Positions 8,993 through 20,165 of a stretch of 64,000 nucleotides of DNA are shown in pieces. The notes under the pieces are model-generated. The model was given only the letters and a program-made list of their open reading frames with translations. It did no database searches and was not told where the DNA came from. Made by a program: the position numbers and the translations under genes. Position 1 is the stretch's first letter. Every line of letters starts with the position of its first letter. The stretch comes from Hygrophila difformis (taxonomy: Eukaryota > Streptophyta > Magnoliopsida > Lamiales > Acanthaceae). The DNA lies in assembly GCA_030278955.1 (NCBI GenBank), contig JAOANR010000002.1, positions 25,964,057 through 26,028,056 of the forward strand, read 5' to 3'.

Positions 8993-11418
8993 TGTAACAC
9001 CCCGGTTTTTGTTAACCCAGGTCGGGGTGTCACCGCCACACCTCCGTAGCAAGACACGGTTTCTCCGAGCTTGCTAAAGAGATGCAAGGCTATGGTTTTT
9101 CAGAATTTAAAACATTCAAACAACCCATTGTAATATAACTCAAAAATAATATCATTATAGTGCAACGGAAAATAATATTTATATATATAATTGTAATGCA
9201 GCGGAAATTGTAAATAGGGCCAACATGGCCAAAACACGGGTTAAACAGGCCCGTTCATACTATAGTCTAATGCAAAATTTAAAATAAAGTGTCCCCAAAA
9301 ATCCCATGCATGTACGTGCTCAAGTATAATCCACACGCTCTGTAGGAAAAAGGAAGAAACCGTTTTGAGTCAGCACAACTTGCTGAGTAAGTTAACACAT
9401 ACATGATCGTGGGGTTTCAAAGCCATTATTTAATATTTAAACAAAACATGTGCATACAAGACATTATTTAATGTATTCATCTAATAACAATTTAACCGCA
9501 TAATTTAAAAGGCAGGGATTTCATAAGACCATAAATATAGCTTGCAAAGTAATATAACTATAGGACATAATGTAAAAGCATAATTTAAATAAAAGGAACA
9601 AATTTCAAGTATTTTAGTTTCTTCCCGTTACAACCAATCGAGATCCAACCAATTTCAAGTTTTTTGTCATTCGGCAAGTATTATCTATCAATTGCCATTC
9701 GGAAAGCATCATATATCAATTGCCTTTCGGCAATCATTATATCTCAATTGCCTTTCGGCAAGCATTATATCTTAATTGCCTTTCGGAAAGCATTATATCT
9801 CAATTGCCTTTCGGCAAGCATTATGTTTCATGTGTATTTTATTTCAAAGGAATTCACAATCGTTTAAACCTTAAAGGCTAATTTCACCGTTCAACAAGAT
9901 TTCCAAGATTTGACTTTGTCAAAACCACTGTTTACTCCAAAATTAACTAAAAATCTGGTTTAAGTCCGAATCTTCTGAAATTTGACCAGTGACTCCAAAA
10001 CACGGAGATGAAAAAGTTTCGTGTTTTATGTCTTTCGATCCGAGTTACGGAAATAGGTCAAAAACATAGATTCTCAGCAAACCATTAATCTGTCCGGATT
10101 TTTACACAGCAGTTTTAAAATTTCGAGATCTACCATAGCAAACTAACTCCAAATTTGATGAAATTTTACAGGGAAATACTTAAGACAATTATCTACAACT
10201 TTCATTTAGATTGCAAAGCCTAATTCTCGTTGGATCAGTGGTTAATATTTGGATCAAGCTCGAAACTAATTTCCGTCAGCTTCCATGAATTCGGTAAGAG
10301 CACAGATTGGTTGGATTCGTGTTCGGAGGTCCAAATCTTAAGGAAAAATTCCAAACATTTACGGAGGCGTTCGAAACTTATAGATCTACAAATTTCATGT
10401 TCAACACAGCTCCTAGTTCCGCCTAAATCTAGTGTCAAAATCGCCAAGAAGTTCGAAAACTAAAGCTGTCAAGATTTCAAGATCTAAATTTAGAACAGTT
10501 CAGTTTGGATTCGATTTCGGATAGCAAGTATTAACTTACAGATTATGGATGTTCCAGCTCGTCGATTCGAAGGCGTGGCTTCCAGTCCACCGTTTATCTC
10601 CTTGATTCCGTCGGGTTCTTTGCTCTCGATCCGGATTGGGGTTTAGAATAGAAAAAGGATCGAGTTAAGATTCGTTTTCGAATCAAGAATGGTAAAGAAG
10701 CAATCAGATCTTACCACGATGATAGAAGCCTTCCGATTTTGTCCAAGGCAGTCCCTTCTCTTAGTTTCGTGCCTCCGACGACTCCGGGATTAGGGTTTGA
10801 TATGTAGAGATTTTTCGTAGGGTTTTGAAAAGTGTTTGGGGCTGCTTAGGATGGTTATTTCTAGATGTAAAGGACCTAGGGGACGTCCAAGGTCAGCCCT
10901 AGGGTGTCTTGAGCCGCAAAGTGAGCAACCGAAGTCGAAAAATCCGGATTCGGGCGAGTGAATCGCGGAACGTCGCAACTGCCGCAATTGGCGCGGGGTT
11001 GGCGCGGTCTCTCCCTTTGGGAGCTCGCGGTGACCGCGCGGCCTTGGTCCAGGCTGCGGTCTGGGCCGGGTCGTGCGATCCGTCGGGCCTTTTCTCCTCT
11101 CTTTCGGACTTCTATCCCTCTATGTTCTCGGGCTCCGATTTCCGGGTCAGTTTTGAGTTCCAATTCCCTATCTAAATCTTACTCGGGTCTGAATTTACAT
11201 TTGGACTCGATAATTCGAGTCCGTTAGTATCGAGTTCCCGTGTAACAATTTATTCGATTAAATTATCTTCGGCTTCCCGGGTTCTCGGAACTTTGGTTCC
11301 TTTTTAATTTAAATTTCATTTCTCATCTCTTATGATTCTTTATCTATTTATCATGTTTATTTATTTATTTATTTTATTTATTTATTTATTTTATGTTGCC
11401 AAATTCTCGGGTATTACA
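8993..11418 (-). repeat. C array: left (3'-most) LTR, 2426 bp
   Basis: It runs from TGTAACACCCCGG to CTCGGGTATTACA on the plus strand. Relative to the middle LTR it lacks about 230 bp near 10522 and has six rather than about eight hairpin repeat units. Its TATA box is damaged: CTAGAAATA (reverse complement, about 10855-10863) where the middle LTR has CTATAAATA. The CpG-rich U3 block is at about 10970-11090, and an ATTT-rich stretch is at 11340-11395. Confidence 0.92.
9667..9832 (-). repeat. Tandem hairpin array, ~28-bp unit, six copies
   Basis: Unit consensus on the plus strand: CAATTGCCTTTCGGCAAGCA followed by TTATATCT. Each good unit holds a stem-loop, TTGCC-TTTC-GGCAA. The first two units carry CATT or CATTC variants in the loop. 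The array starts 674 bp from the LTR's 3' end. Confidence 0.85.
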
Positions 11419-11694
11419 GTCTACCCTCCTTAAGAATCAACTTCGTCCTCGAAGTTGTGTTTCGACTTTTTCTCGTGTTAAGAACTAATCCTTTTGTTTA
11501 TTTTATTATTTTGTGACTGAACTTAGAATTAAAACTTCTAAGCTGCCTACGTACCATGTGAAGGGATCAAGCCATAACGTAGTTCAAAACAATTTGAATT
11601 TGTTTATTTATGATTTAGGATATATCTTATCGAGTCGAACTCCAAAGAGAAATTATTACGGGGGTATCACATCCTCTTCCCCTTAGGACTCCAG
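11419..11694 (-). other. C unit 1: polypurine tract and relic U3 block
   Basis: GTCTACCCTCCTTAAG at 11419-11434 is the reverse complement of the tract before the A and G 3' LTRs. From 11435 to about 11680 lies the relic U3 block, including GATCCCTTCACATGGTACG-type sequence and the TTCAAA-(4)-TTTGAA repeat, ending at a relic tract (CTAAGGGGAAGAGGA, reverse complement of about 11672-11686) next to the gag/pol remnant. Confidence 0.75.
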
Positions 11695-12867
11695 TTATGT
11701 CCCCATAACTGCCTATTCAGTATTCTCAAGAGGTTTCGGGTTTTGGTCTTTATTTTGAGGGTATCGGTGCCCTTGGTTGTTGCCATTTTAACCGTCAGGG
11801 TTTCGTGGTTGCTTAGGTCGAGTAGTCATCTCCTCTCTCTTGTCGATGTTCTCTTTCCGTGTCCGGCAATTACGCAGCCGATGACCATGTCGGCCACATC
11901 GAAGGCATGCTCCAGGCTGAGGGCATCCTCTCGCATAATGCTGTCCCCTAGAACACTTTGGATATGGTGGCGCATAGTCACCATGATTGAAGACTATCCC
12001 CTTTTTCTCTCTATTGTCATTTTGATGTTGTCCGGTCGAGGTTCAATAGAAATGGTCCTTATCCACCTTGCATTCTCCTTGGGGTCCTTGGTTAGCCTCA
12101 TCTACCGATTTCTGTTTCAGTCCTTGAACTTGTGCAACCGCTACCGCACGATCATAAACTGTCTGCAGGTTCGTGAATTGTCCTACTGCAAGTATCTCCC
12201 GGATACTAAGGTTCAGACCCATCTCAAATTTCTGAGCCTTGTCAGAGTCGGTTGGCACTAGCCTCGTAGCAAATCGTACTAGCTCCTTGAATTTGGTGTA
12301 GTACTCTTGCACTGTTTGCGCACCTTGTCTGAGGTTGATGAACTCCTCGTATTTCGCAGTCTTGGTGCTCAGTGGGTAGAATCTTTTCCTCAAAGCTTCC
12401 TTCAGTTCTTCCCAGGTGTAGGCTTCTTCGTCTTCCTCTGAATTCGTTTGAAGGTTTTGCCACCACTCATCTGCTTCGCCTCCTAAATAGTAGGTCGCTA
12501 CACGTATCTTCTCCTCCTCAGGGCATTTGATAGCATCCAAGAGCTTATCAAGTGTACGGATCCACCCTTCCAACTTGGCCGGATCCTCTTGGCCGTCATA
12601 ATGGGGTGGGTTGTAGGGGTTTACTAACGCCAAGTAGTTGACTCGGGCTACTGGCGAAGGTACTGTTGGTTGTGCCCTATGCACCTCAGCATTTCCTAAT
12701 GCTACAAGGACTTCCTCCACAGTCCTTAGACGTTCTTCCATGTTGTTAGGTGTAGGAGGTACTCGTTCTCCTAGGTTTTGAGGGGTCTCATTGTTATTGG
12801 CCACGTTGGGGAGGTTAGCGTCAGTGCCGTTTGGACTTACCTTCCTCGGTTTACTCCTAGGTGCCAT
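11695..12867 (-). pseudogene. C unit 1: gag with zinc knuckles, fused to the last pol codons
   Basis: Gag starts at 12867 (MAPRSKPRK, the same MAPR start as G and H). The capsid-like region contains [31 protein letters not shown] and [14 protein letters not shown], the retrotransposon gag signature of this family. The frame runs 274 codons to a stop at 12043 (GGA in unit 2 is TGA here). Downstream, still on the minus strand, CCHC knuckle sequence is readable (CLRCGRHGHRLRNC), then a short Asn/Gln-rich linker passes directly to VMGT and a stop at 11695-11697. Thus everything from protease to chromodomain is deleted. Gag forms the particle and binds RNA. Confidence 0.87.
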
Positions 12868-13836
12868 TTTATGTTATGAACATGTATAGATTAGATTCTG
12901 GGGATTTGAAAGATCGTCTAGGAATGAAATTATCAAGTCTCGAATTTCGGAATTTTGGATTTGTTGTTTCGGAAACAAAACAAGGGTTTTGGAACAAAGA
13001 GTGTTTTAATAAAAATTTAATTTTTATTACTCAACATAAGGGAATTGTTTAATTCGTACAAGGGCTAGAATGGCTGAGGCCGAGATTTGTTATGCTTAGG
13101 TGTGCGCTTAGATGAACGCGATCTAGAACTAAGGCAAGATCAGTCTCTAGTTAGCGTTCCTAGTTTGATGTCAAGCGTCTAAGTCATCTAGTACAAGCAA
13201 AAGGTCTAGGTTAGAACATATCGCTTCTAGGTTCTCTAAGGTATAAAAGAAATGTGGTATGCACATGCAGATGATGATTCCCCCTCCAAAATAATTCGTG
13301 CACTATATGTATATATATATATATTTCTAATTTCCATGGGTTTTAAAAAAATTAAAATTTATCCCATGGATTTAATGCTTTAAAATTTTAAAATAATAGT
13401 TAAAATTCTTGGACCTCTATATTGGGTCAAAAACAATTAACATTTGGGCTCAAAAATAATTTGGGATAGGCAATTTTAAAGAAATAAAAATTTGGGCTTC
13501 TATAATTAAAATAATAGTTTAAAAATAATAATCTAATAGTTTAAAATAATACTTCCTCCATTCTCATATGTTTTTTACATTTGAAAAAAGGTTACTATTC
13601 ACCAACGGACTTTTACTTAAAGTTTTATAATAGTTATACAAGTTAAAATATAGTCAAGTGAGATCTTGTTAGATTCTTCTCGTCGTGTAGTTTTTAAATA
13701 TCGAACTTCTAGAATTTTTACTTGTACCGAACTTGAGTTATTAACAGTTTAAAATGTTGATTGGACTGCGTGAAAAGTTGATTTGTAATAAACATTTGAG
13801 AACGGAGGAAGTAATACTAATTTAAAAATAAGCCGG
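12868..13836 (-). other. C unit 1: untranslated leader between primer site and gag
   Basis: About 970 bp with no open frame of note. It holds a MITE (13552-13811), a short (TA)n run near 13308-13322 and a C-rich stretch near 13280. The upstream coiled-coil frame found at this place in G and H is not recognisable here. Confidence 0.7.
13552..13811. mobile_element. Stowaway-like MITE (260 bp) in the C leader
   Basis: Ends CTTCCTCCATTCTCATATG and CATTTGAGAACGGAGGAAG are near-perfect inverted repeats, flanked by TA on each side (13550-13551 and 13812-13813). This is the Tc1/mariner-type MITE pattern. The interior shares TAGTCAAGTGAGATCTTGTT with the MITE at 57440-57698, so the two are one family. 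No coding capacity. Confidence 0.88.
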
Positions 13837-13848
13837 GCTCTGATACCA
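13837..13848 (-). promoter_or_regulatory. C unit 1: tRNA-iMet primer binding site
   Basis: GCTCTGATACCA is the reverse complement of TGGTATCAGAGC, the standard initiator-Met tRNA primer site, three bases from the LTR end at 13852. It shows that the LTR to its right is the 5' LTR for this unit. Confidence 0.92.
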
Positions 13849-13851
13849 CTC

Positions 13852-16524
13852 TGTAACACCCCGGTTTTTGGTAACCCAGGTCGGGGTGTCACCGCCACAC
13901 CTCCCAAGCAAGACACGGTTTCTCCGAGCTTGCTAAAGAGATGCAAGGCTATGGTTTTTCAGAATTCAAAACATTCAAACAACCCATTGTAATATAACTC
14001 GAAAATAATATCATTATAGTTTAGCGGAAAATAATATTTACAGCAACGGAAATTGTAAATAGGGCCAACATGGCCAAAACACGGGTTAAACAGGCCCGTT
14101 CATACTATAGTCTAATGCAAAATTTAAAATAAAGTGTCCCCAAAAATCCCATGTACGTGCTTAAGTATAATCCACACGCTCTGTAGGAAAAAGGAAGAAA
14201 TGGTTTTGGGTCAGCACAACTTGCTGAGCAAGTTAACACATACATGATCGTGGGCTTTCAAAGCCATTATATAATATTTAAATAAAACATGTGCATACAA
14301 GACATGATTTAATGTATTAATCTAATAACAATTTAACCGCATAATTTAAAAGAAAGGGATTTCATAAGACCATAAATATAGCTTTTAAAGTAATTTAACT
14401 GTAGGACATAATGTAAAAGCATAATTTAAATAAAAGGATCAAATTTCAAGTCTTTTAGTTTCTTCCCGTTACTACCAATCGAGGTCCAACCAATTTCTCA
14501 TAGGTCTCATATATTAATTGTCATTCGGCAAGCATTATCTATCAATTGCCATTCGGAAAGCATCATATATCAATTGCCTTTCGGCAAGCAATATATCTCA
14601 ATTCCCTTTCGCAAGCATTATATCTCAATTGTCTTTCGGCAAGCATTATATCTCAATTGCCTTCCGGCAAGCATTATATCTCAATTGCCTTTCGGCAAGC
14701 ATTATATCTCAATTGCCTTTCGGCAAGCATTATATTTCATGTGTATTTTATTTCAAAGGAACTCCCAATCGTTTAAACCTTAAAGGCTAATTTCACCGTT
14801 AAACAAGATTTCCAAGATTTGACTTTGTCAAAACCACTGTTTACTCCAAAATTAAATAAAAATCTTGTTTAAGTCCAAATCTTCTGAAATTTGACCAGTG
14901 ACTTGAAAACACAGAGACGAACAAGTTTTGTGTTTTAAATTTTTCGATCCGAATTACGGAATTAGGTCAAAAACGTAGATTCTCAGCAAGCGATTAATCT
15001 GTCTGGATTTTTACACAGCAGTTTCAAAATTTCGAGATCTACCTCAGCAAACTAACTCCAAATTTGAAGAAATTTTATAGGGAGATACTTAAGACAATTA
15101 TCTACAACATTCATTTAGAATGCAAAGCCTAATTCTCGTCGGATCAGTGGTTAATCTTTGGATCAAGCTCGAAACTAATTTCCGTCAGCTTCCATGAATT
15201 CGGAAGAGCGCAGATTGGTTGGATTTGTGCTCGGAGGTCCAAATCTTAACGAAAAATTCCACAAATTTACAGAGGTATTCTAAACTTATAGATCTACAAA
15301 TTTCATGTTTAACACAGCTCCTAGTTCCGCCTAAATCTAGTGCCAAAATCGCCAAGAAGTTCGAAAACTAAAGCTGTCAAGATTTCAAGATCTAAATTTA
15401 GAACGGTTCAGTTTGGATTCGATTTCAGATATCAAAACTTAATGAAAAATTATGAAATTTTTACAAAAGGTAGATCTAAGTCTTAGTAACATTTTTTGTG
15501 TTTTAAGTTTTCTCATTCGAACAGATTTAAGTGTTCGGAAAAATCATGCAAAAACGCTGCGCCGTAGGTTTTCTTCGTTGACAGATTTTAGGGTTATTTA
15601 ATTAGATCTCTACGTTTGGTTGTGTTTTAATCACCCAAAACCATAGTATGTATTAACTTACAGATTATGGATGTTCCGGCTCGTCGATTCGAAGGCGTGG
15701 CTTCCAGTCCACCGTTTATCTCCTTGATTCCGTCGGGTTCTTCGCTCTCGATCCGGATCGGGGTTTAGAATAGAAAAAGGATCGAGTTAGGATTCGTTTT
15801 CCAATCAAGAATGGTAAAGAAGGGATCAGATCTTACCACGATAATAGAAGCCTTCCGATTTTCGTCCAAGGCAGTCCCTTTTCTTGGTTTCGTGCCTCCG
15901 ACGACTACGGGATTAGGGTTTGATGTGTAGAGTTTTTTCGTAGGGTTTTGAAAAGTGTTTGGGGCTGCTTAGGATGGTTATTTATAGATGTAAAGGACCT
16001 AGGGGACGTCCAAGGTCAGCCCTAGGGTGTCTTGAGCCGCAAGGTTAGCAACCGAAGTCGAAAAATCCGGATTCGGGCGAGTGAATCGCGGAACGTCGCA
16101 ACTGCCGCAATTGGCACGGGGTTGGCGCGGTCTCTCCCCTTGGGAGCACGCGGGGATCGCGCGGCCTTGGTCCAGGCTGCGGTCTGGGCCGGGTCATGCG
16201 ATATGTCGGGCCTTTTCTCCTCTCTTTCGGACTTCTATCCCTCTATGTTCTCGGGCTCCGATTTCCGGGTCAGTTTTGGGTTCCAATTCCCTATCTAAAT
16301 CTTACTCGGGTCTGAATTTACATTTGGACTCGAATTATCGAGTCCGTTAGTATCGAGTTCCCGTGTAACAATTTATTCGATTAAATTGTCTTCGGCTTCC
16401 CACGTTCTGGGAACTTTGGTTCCTTTTTAATTTAAATTTCATTTCTCATCTCTTATGATTCTTTATCTATTTATCATGTTTATTTATTTATTTATTTTAT
16501 GTTGCAAAATTCTCGGGTATTACA
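13852..16524 (-). repeat. C array: middle LTR shared by both units, 2673 bp
   Basis: Begins TGTAACACCCCGG and ends CTCGGGTATTACA on the plus strand. On its left is a primer site, on its right a polypurine tract (16525-16540), so it serves as 5' LTR of unit 1 and 3' LTR of unit 2. TATA box (reverse complement) at 15979-15988; splice-like donor at 15653-15661 and acceptor at 14181 match those of A. Confidence 0.92.
14518..14740 (-). repeat. Tandem hairpin array, ~28-bp unit, about eight copies
   Basis: Same unit as at 9667-9832, with two more copies. TTGCC-TTTC-GGCAA stems recur; one unit has TTCCC-TTTC-GCAA and one has CTTCC in the loop. The array starts 666 bp from the LTR 3' end. Confidence 0.85.
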
Positions 16525-16799
16525 GTCTACCCTCCTTAAGAATCAACTTCGTCCTCGAAGTTGTGTTTCGGCTTTTTCTCGTGTTAAGAACTAATCCTTT
16601 TGTTTATTTTATTATTTTATGACTGAACTTAGGATTAAAACTTCTAAGTTGTCTACGTACCCTATGAAGGGATCAAGCCATAACGCAGTTCAAAACAATT
16701 TGAATTTGTTTATTTATGATTTAGGATACATCTTATCGAGTCGAACTCCAAAGAGAAATTATTATGGGGTATCACATCCTCTTCGCCTTAGGACTCCCG
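16525..16799 (-). other. C unit 2: polypurine tract and relic U3 block
   Basis: GTCTACCCTCCTTAAG at 16525-16540, then the same relic U3 sequence as in unit 1, ending beside a relic tract (CTAAGGCGAAGAGGA, reverse complement of about 16777-16791). Confidence 0.75.
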
Positions 16800-17969
16800 T
16801 TATGTCCCCATAACTGCCTATTCAGTATTATCAAGAGGTTTCGGGTTTTGGTCTTTATTCTGAGGGTATCGGTGCCCTTGGTTGTTGCCATTTTAACCGT
16901 CAGGGTTTCGTGGTTGCTTAGGTCGAGTAGTCACCTCCTCTCTCTTGTCAATGTTCTCTTTCCGTGTCCGGAAATTACGCAGCCGATGACCATGTCGGCC
17001 ACATCGAAGGCATGCTCCAGGCTGAGGGCATCCTATCGCATAATGCGGTTTACCACACTTTGGACATGGTGGCGCATAGTCACCATGATTGAAGACTATC
17101 CCCTTTTTCTCCCCATTGTCATTTTGATGTTGTCCGGTCGAGGTTCCATAGAAATGGTCCTTATCCACCTTGCATTCTCCTTGGGGTCCTTGGTTAGCCT
17201 CATCTACCGGTTTCCGTTTCAGTCCTTGAACTCGTGCAACCGCTACCGCACGATCATAAACTGTCTACAGGTTCGGGAATTGTCCTACTGCAAGTATCTC
17301 CCGGATACTAAGGTTCAGACCCATCTCAAATTTCTGAGCCTTGTCAGAGTCGGTTGGCACTAGCCTCGTAGCAAATCGTACTAGCTCCTTGAATTTGGTG
17401 TAGTACTCTTGCACTGTTTGCGCACCTTGTCTGAGGTTGATGAACTCCTCGTATTTCGCAGTCTTGGTGCTCAGTGGATAGAATCTTATCCTCAAAGCTT
17501 CCTTCAGTTCTTCCCAGGTGTAGGCTTCTTCGTCTTCCTCTGAGTTCGTTTGAAGGTTTTGCCACCACTCATCGGCTTCGCCTCCTAAATAGTAGGTCGC
17601 TACACGTATCTTCTCCTCCTCAGGGCATTTGATAGCATCCAAGAGCTTATCAAGTGTACGGATCCACCCTTCCAACTTGGCCGGATCCACTTGGCCGTCG
17701 TAATGGGGTGGGTTGTAGGGGTTTACTAACGCCAAGTAGTTGACTCGGGCTACTGGTGGAGGTACTGTTGGTTGTGCCCTATGCACCTCAGCATTTCCTA
17801 ATGCTACAAGGACTTCCTCCACAGTCCTTAGACGTTCTTCCATGTTGTTAGGTGCATGAGGTACTTGTTCTCCTAGGTTTTGAGGGGTCTCATTGTTATT
17901 GGCCACGTTGGGGAGGTTAGCGTCAGTGCCGTTTGGACTCACCTTCCTCAGTTTACTCCTAGGTGCCAT
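16800..17969 (-). pseudogene. C unit 2: gag with zinc knuckles
   Basis: Starts at 17969 with MAPRSKLRK; the capsid-like region is nearly identical to unit 1. A stop (CAG to TAG) ends the first frame at 17265 after 234 codons. The continuation is open from 17168 to 16893 and shows two knuckle segments, CPKCGKPHYAIGC and CLRCGRHGHRLRNF, where the last Cys of the second is Phe. As in unit 1 it passes straight to VMGT and a stop (16800-16802), with all of pol missing. The leader upstream of gag is cut at about 18070 and joined to mid-LTR sequence, so unit 2 has no primer site. Confidence 0.86.
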
Positions 17970-18070
17970 TTTATGTTATGAACGTGTATAGATTAGATTC
18001 TGGGGATTTGAATGATCGTTTAGGAATGAAATTATCAAGTCTTGAATTTTGGAATTTTGGATTTGTTGTT

Positions 18071-19197
18071 AGCAATGTTTTTTGTGTTTTAAGTTTTCTC
18101 GTTTGAACAGATTTATGGGTTCGGAAAAATCGTGCAAAAACGTTGCGCCGTAGGTTTTCTTCGTTGACATATTTTAGGGTTATTTAATTAGATCTCTACG
18201 TTTGGTTGTGTTTTAATCACCCAAAACCATAGTAAGTATTAACTTACAGATTATGGATGTTCTGGCTCGTCGATTCGAAGGCGTGGCTTCCAGTCCACCG
18301 TTTATCTCCTTGATTCCGTCGGGTTCTTCGCTCTCGATCCGGATCGGGGTTTAGAATAGAAAAAGGATCGAGTTAGGATTCATTTTCGAATCAAGAATGG
18401 TAAAGAAGGGATCAGATCTTACCACGATGATAGAAGCCTTCCGATTTTCGTCCAAGGCAGTCCCTTCTCTTGGCTTCATGCCTCCGACGACTCCAGGATT
18501 AGGGTTTGATGTGTAGAGATTTTCGTCCAAGGCAGTCCCTTCTCTTGGCTTCTCTTGGCTTCGTCCCTTCTCTTGGCTTCGTAGGGTTTTGAAAAGTGTT
18601 TGGGGCTGCTTAGGATGGTTATTTATAGATGTAAAGAACCTAGGGGACTTCCAAGGTCGGCCCTAGGGTGTCTTGATCCGCAAGGTGAGCAACCGAAGTC
18701 GAAAAATTCGGATTCGGGCGAGCGAATCGCGGAACGTCGCAACTGCCGCAATTGGCGCGGGGTTGGCGCGGTCTCTCCCCTTGGGAGCGCGCAGGGACCG
18801 CGCGGCCTTGGTCCAGGCTGCAGTCTGGGCCGGGTCGTGCGATCTGTCGGGCCTTTTCTCCCCTCTTTCGGACTTCTATCCCTCTATGTTCTCGGGCTCC
18901 GATTTCCGGGTCAGTTTTGGGTTCCAATTCCCTATCTAAATCTTACTCGGGTCTGAATTTACATTTAGACTCGAATTATCGAGTCCGTTAGTATCGAGTT
19001 CCCGATTGGATTAAATTGTCTTCGGCTTCCCGGGTTCTCGGAACTTTGGTTCCTTTTTAATTTAAATTTCATTTCTCATCTCTTATGATTCTTTATCTAT
19101 TTATCATATTTATTTATTTATTATTTATTTATTGTTTATTTATTTATTTATTTTATTTATTTATTTATTTTATGTTGCAAAATTCTCGGGTATTACA
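18071..19197 (-). repeat. C array: right (5'-most) LTR, inner part deleted
   Basis: Only the outer ~1.1 kb of this LTR remains. At about 18070 the gag leader is joined to mid-LTR sequence (GTTTTTTGTGTTTTAAG), matching 15487-15510 of the middle LTR. The TATA box survives (about 18614-18624). A local duplication of CTTCTCTTGGCTTC-type sequence lies at 18519-18585. The outer end, CTCGGGTATTACA, directly abuts the CCACT duplication, which shows that the true LTR 5' end is here. Confidence 0.9.
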
Positions 19198-19202
19198 CCA
19201 CT
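19198..19202. repeat. Right target-site duplication of the C array (CCACT)
   Basis: Exact partner of 8988-8992. The duplicate segment has the same five bases at 43057-43061. Confidence 0.92.
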
Positions 19203-19969
19203 GGTTGCATCAATCATTAATTGTAAATTTTTTGTTAATCCAGCATGAAATATTTTCAAAAGTCTTCTAGCTGGAGCTGGTATACTATGTTGCGGACATC
19301 TTTTTAACATATCAAAAAATCTTTCTCTAGCATCATGTAATGATTATCCTTTTTTCATTCTAAAACTCGAGATCATATCTACCCATTCATCAATCTTGGA
19401 TTCAGTAAAGTATTTGGTGAGAAAATTCTTTATCAATTCCTCCCAAGTTGATCTCTGTTGAACATTTAGAGACTCATAACACTCCTTTGCAGCTCCATCT
19501 AAAGAGAATGGAAACATAATGAGACGCACGCATTCCCTTGAGACTCGTCCTTTCTTCACAGTATTGCTCAGCCCAACAAATTTGTTAAGATGCAGATGTG
19601 GATCCTCACTACTAAGGCCAAAGAATGGACTAGCAACCGCCATGTTTAGTATGTCGGCTGGTATATCTACTTCATCCCCCGGTCCTCCTAATGCATTCCT
19701 CAAATATTGATGTACATTGGGCTGCCAAGGTGGTTGTTAATCTTGCAGCGCGTCTTGTAGAGGCTTCACAAAATTTGGGGGAAAGTAAGCTTGTTGATAG
19801 AATTGAGGAGGTGAATTCCTTGGTAGATTCTGGAACTGTGGAGGTGGCTGATTATGAAGCTGAGGTGGCCCTTGATAATGGCCAAAACTGTCCATTATTT
19901 TCAATCCATTTCCATGTTTGAAATGGACATTTGATCGCATTCCGGTCTTATACTAAATAAGAAAGCAGT
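19198..19969 (-). pseudogene. Element B: N-terminal half of gag
   Basis: Read leftward from about 19940: a Gln/Pro-rich start (FGHYQGPPQLHNQPPPQFQN), a stop near 19737, then an open stretch from 19703 with DPHLHLNKFVGLSNTVKKG, MFPFSLDGAAKECYESL and WEELIKNFLTKYFTESKIDE, the Athila gag signature. A stop at 19344 (TAA for GAA in the second copy at 43057-43828) is private to this copy. Sequence reaches the CCACT site, where the C array splits the gene; the frame resumes at 8992. The upstream side ends near 19969 at the presumed start of E's LTR, so E probably inserted here. Confidence 0.85.
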
Positions 19970-20165
19970 TGAAATGGACTAATTTATGCATATCTGTAAA
20001 AATAATAAGTTGGTATTGAAAAACACAAAAACATGTAATTTTATTACATTATGTGTTAGAAAAATCCAAAAACAAAAGAAAAAGAAAAGAAAAGAAAAAG
20101 GATTGAAAAAGATGGGCAAAAGAATGAGAAGCCCACAAACATGCAATTTTGGCCCACCTGGCCCA

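Larger units (their letters stand above)
8993..19197 (-). mobile_element. Gag-only Tekay derivative C in tandem: LTR-gag-LTR-gag-truncated LTR
   Basis: One insertion in B's gag, bounded by CCACT on both sides. From left to right (3' to 5'): full LTR 8993-11418, internal region with gag, LTR 13852-16524, a second internal region with gag, and the outer part of a third LTR 18071-19197. Both internal regions jump from the gag linker to the last codons of pol, so protease, reverse transcriptase, RNase H and integrase are missing in both. LTR ends, primer site and polypurine tract match A and G, so an A/G-like element could supply enzymes in trans. The array probably arose by recombination between LTRs of sister copies. 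Confidence 0.9.

Noticed and set aside
10876..11227. Arg/Pro/Ser-rich frames of 80-118 codons in C LTRs (also near 16032, 18600, 42457)
   Set aside because: They lie in the CpG-rich U3 block upstream of the LTR promoter, overlap in several frames and both strands, and differ by frameshift between LTR copies; compositional artefacts.
11743..12261. Plus-strand 172-codon hydrophobic frame (and 16764-17363)
   Set aside because: Exact antisense of C gag knuckle and capsid sequence; its hydrophobic look comes from reading gag codons backwards.
9667..14740. Possible CRISPR-like array (regular ~28-bp repeats)
   Set aside because: Units are contiguous with no unique spacers, lie inside a plant LTR and have no cas genes nearby. 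They are a tandem repeat.
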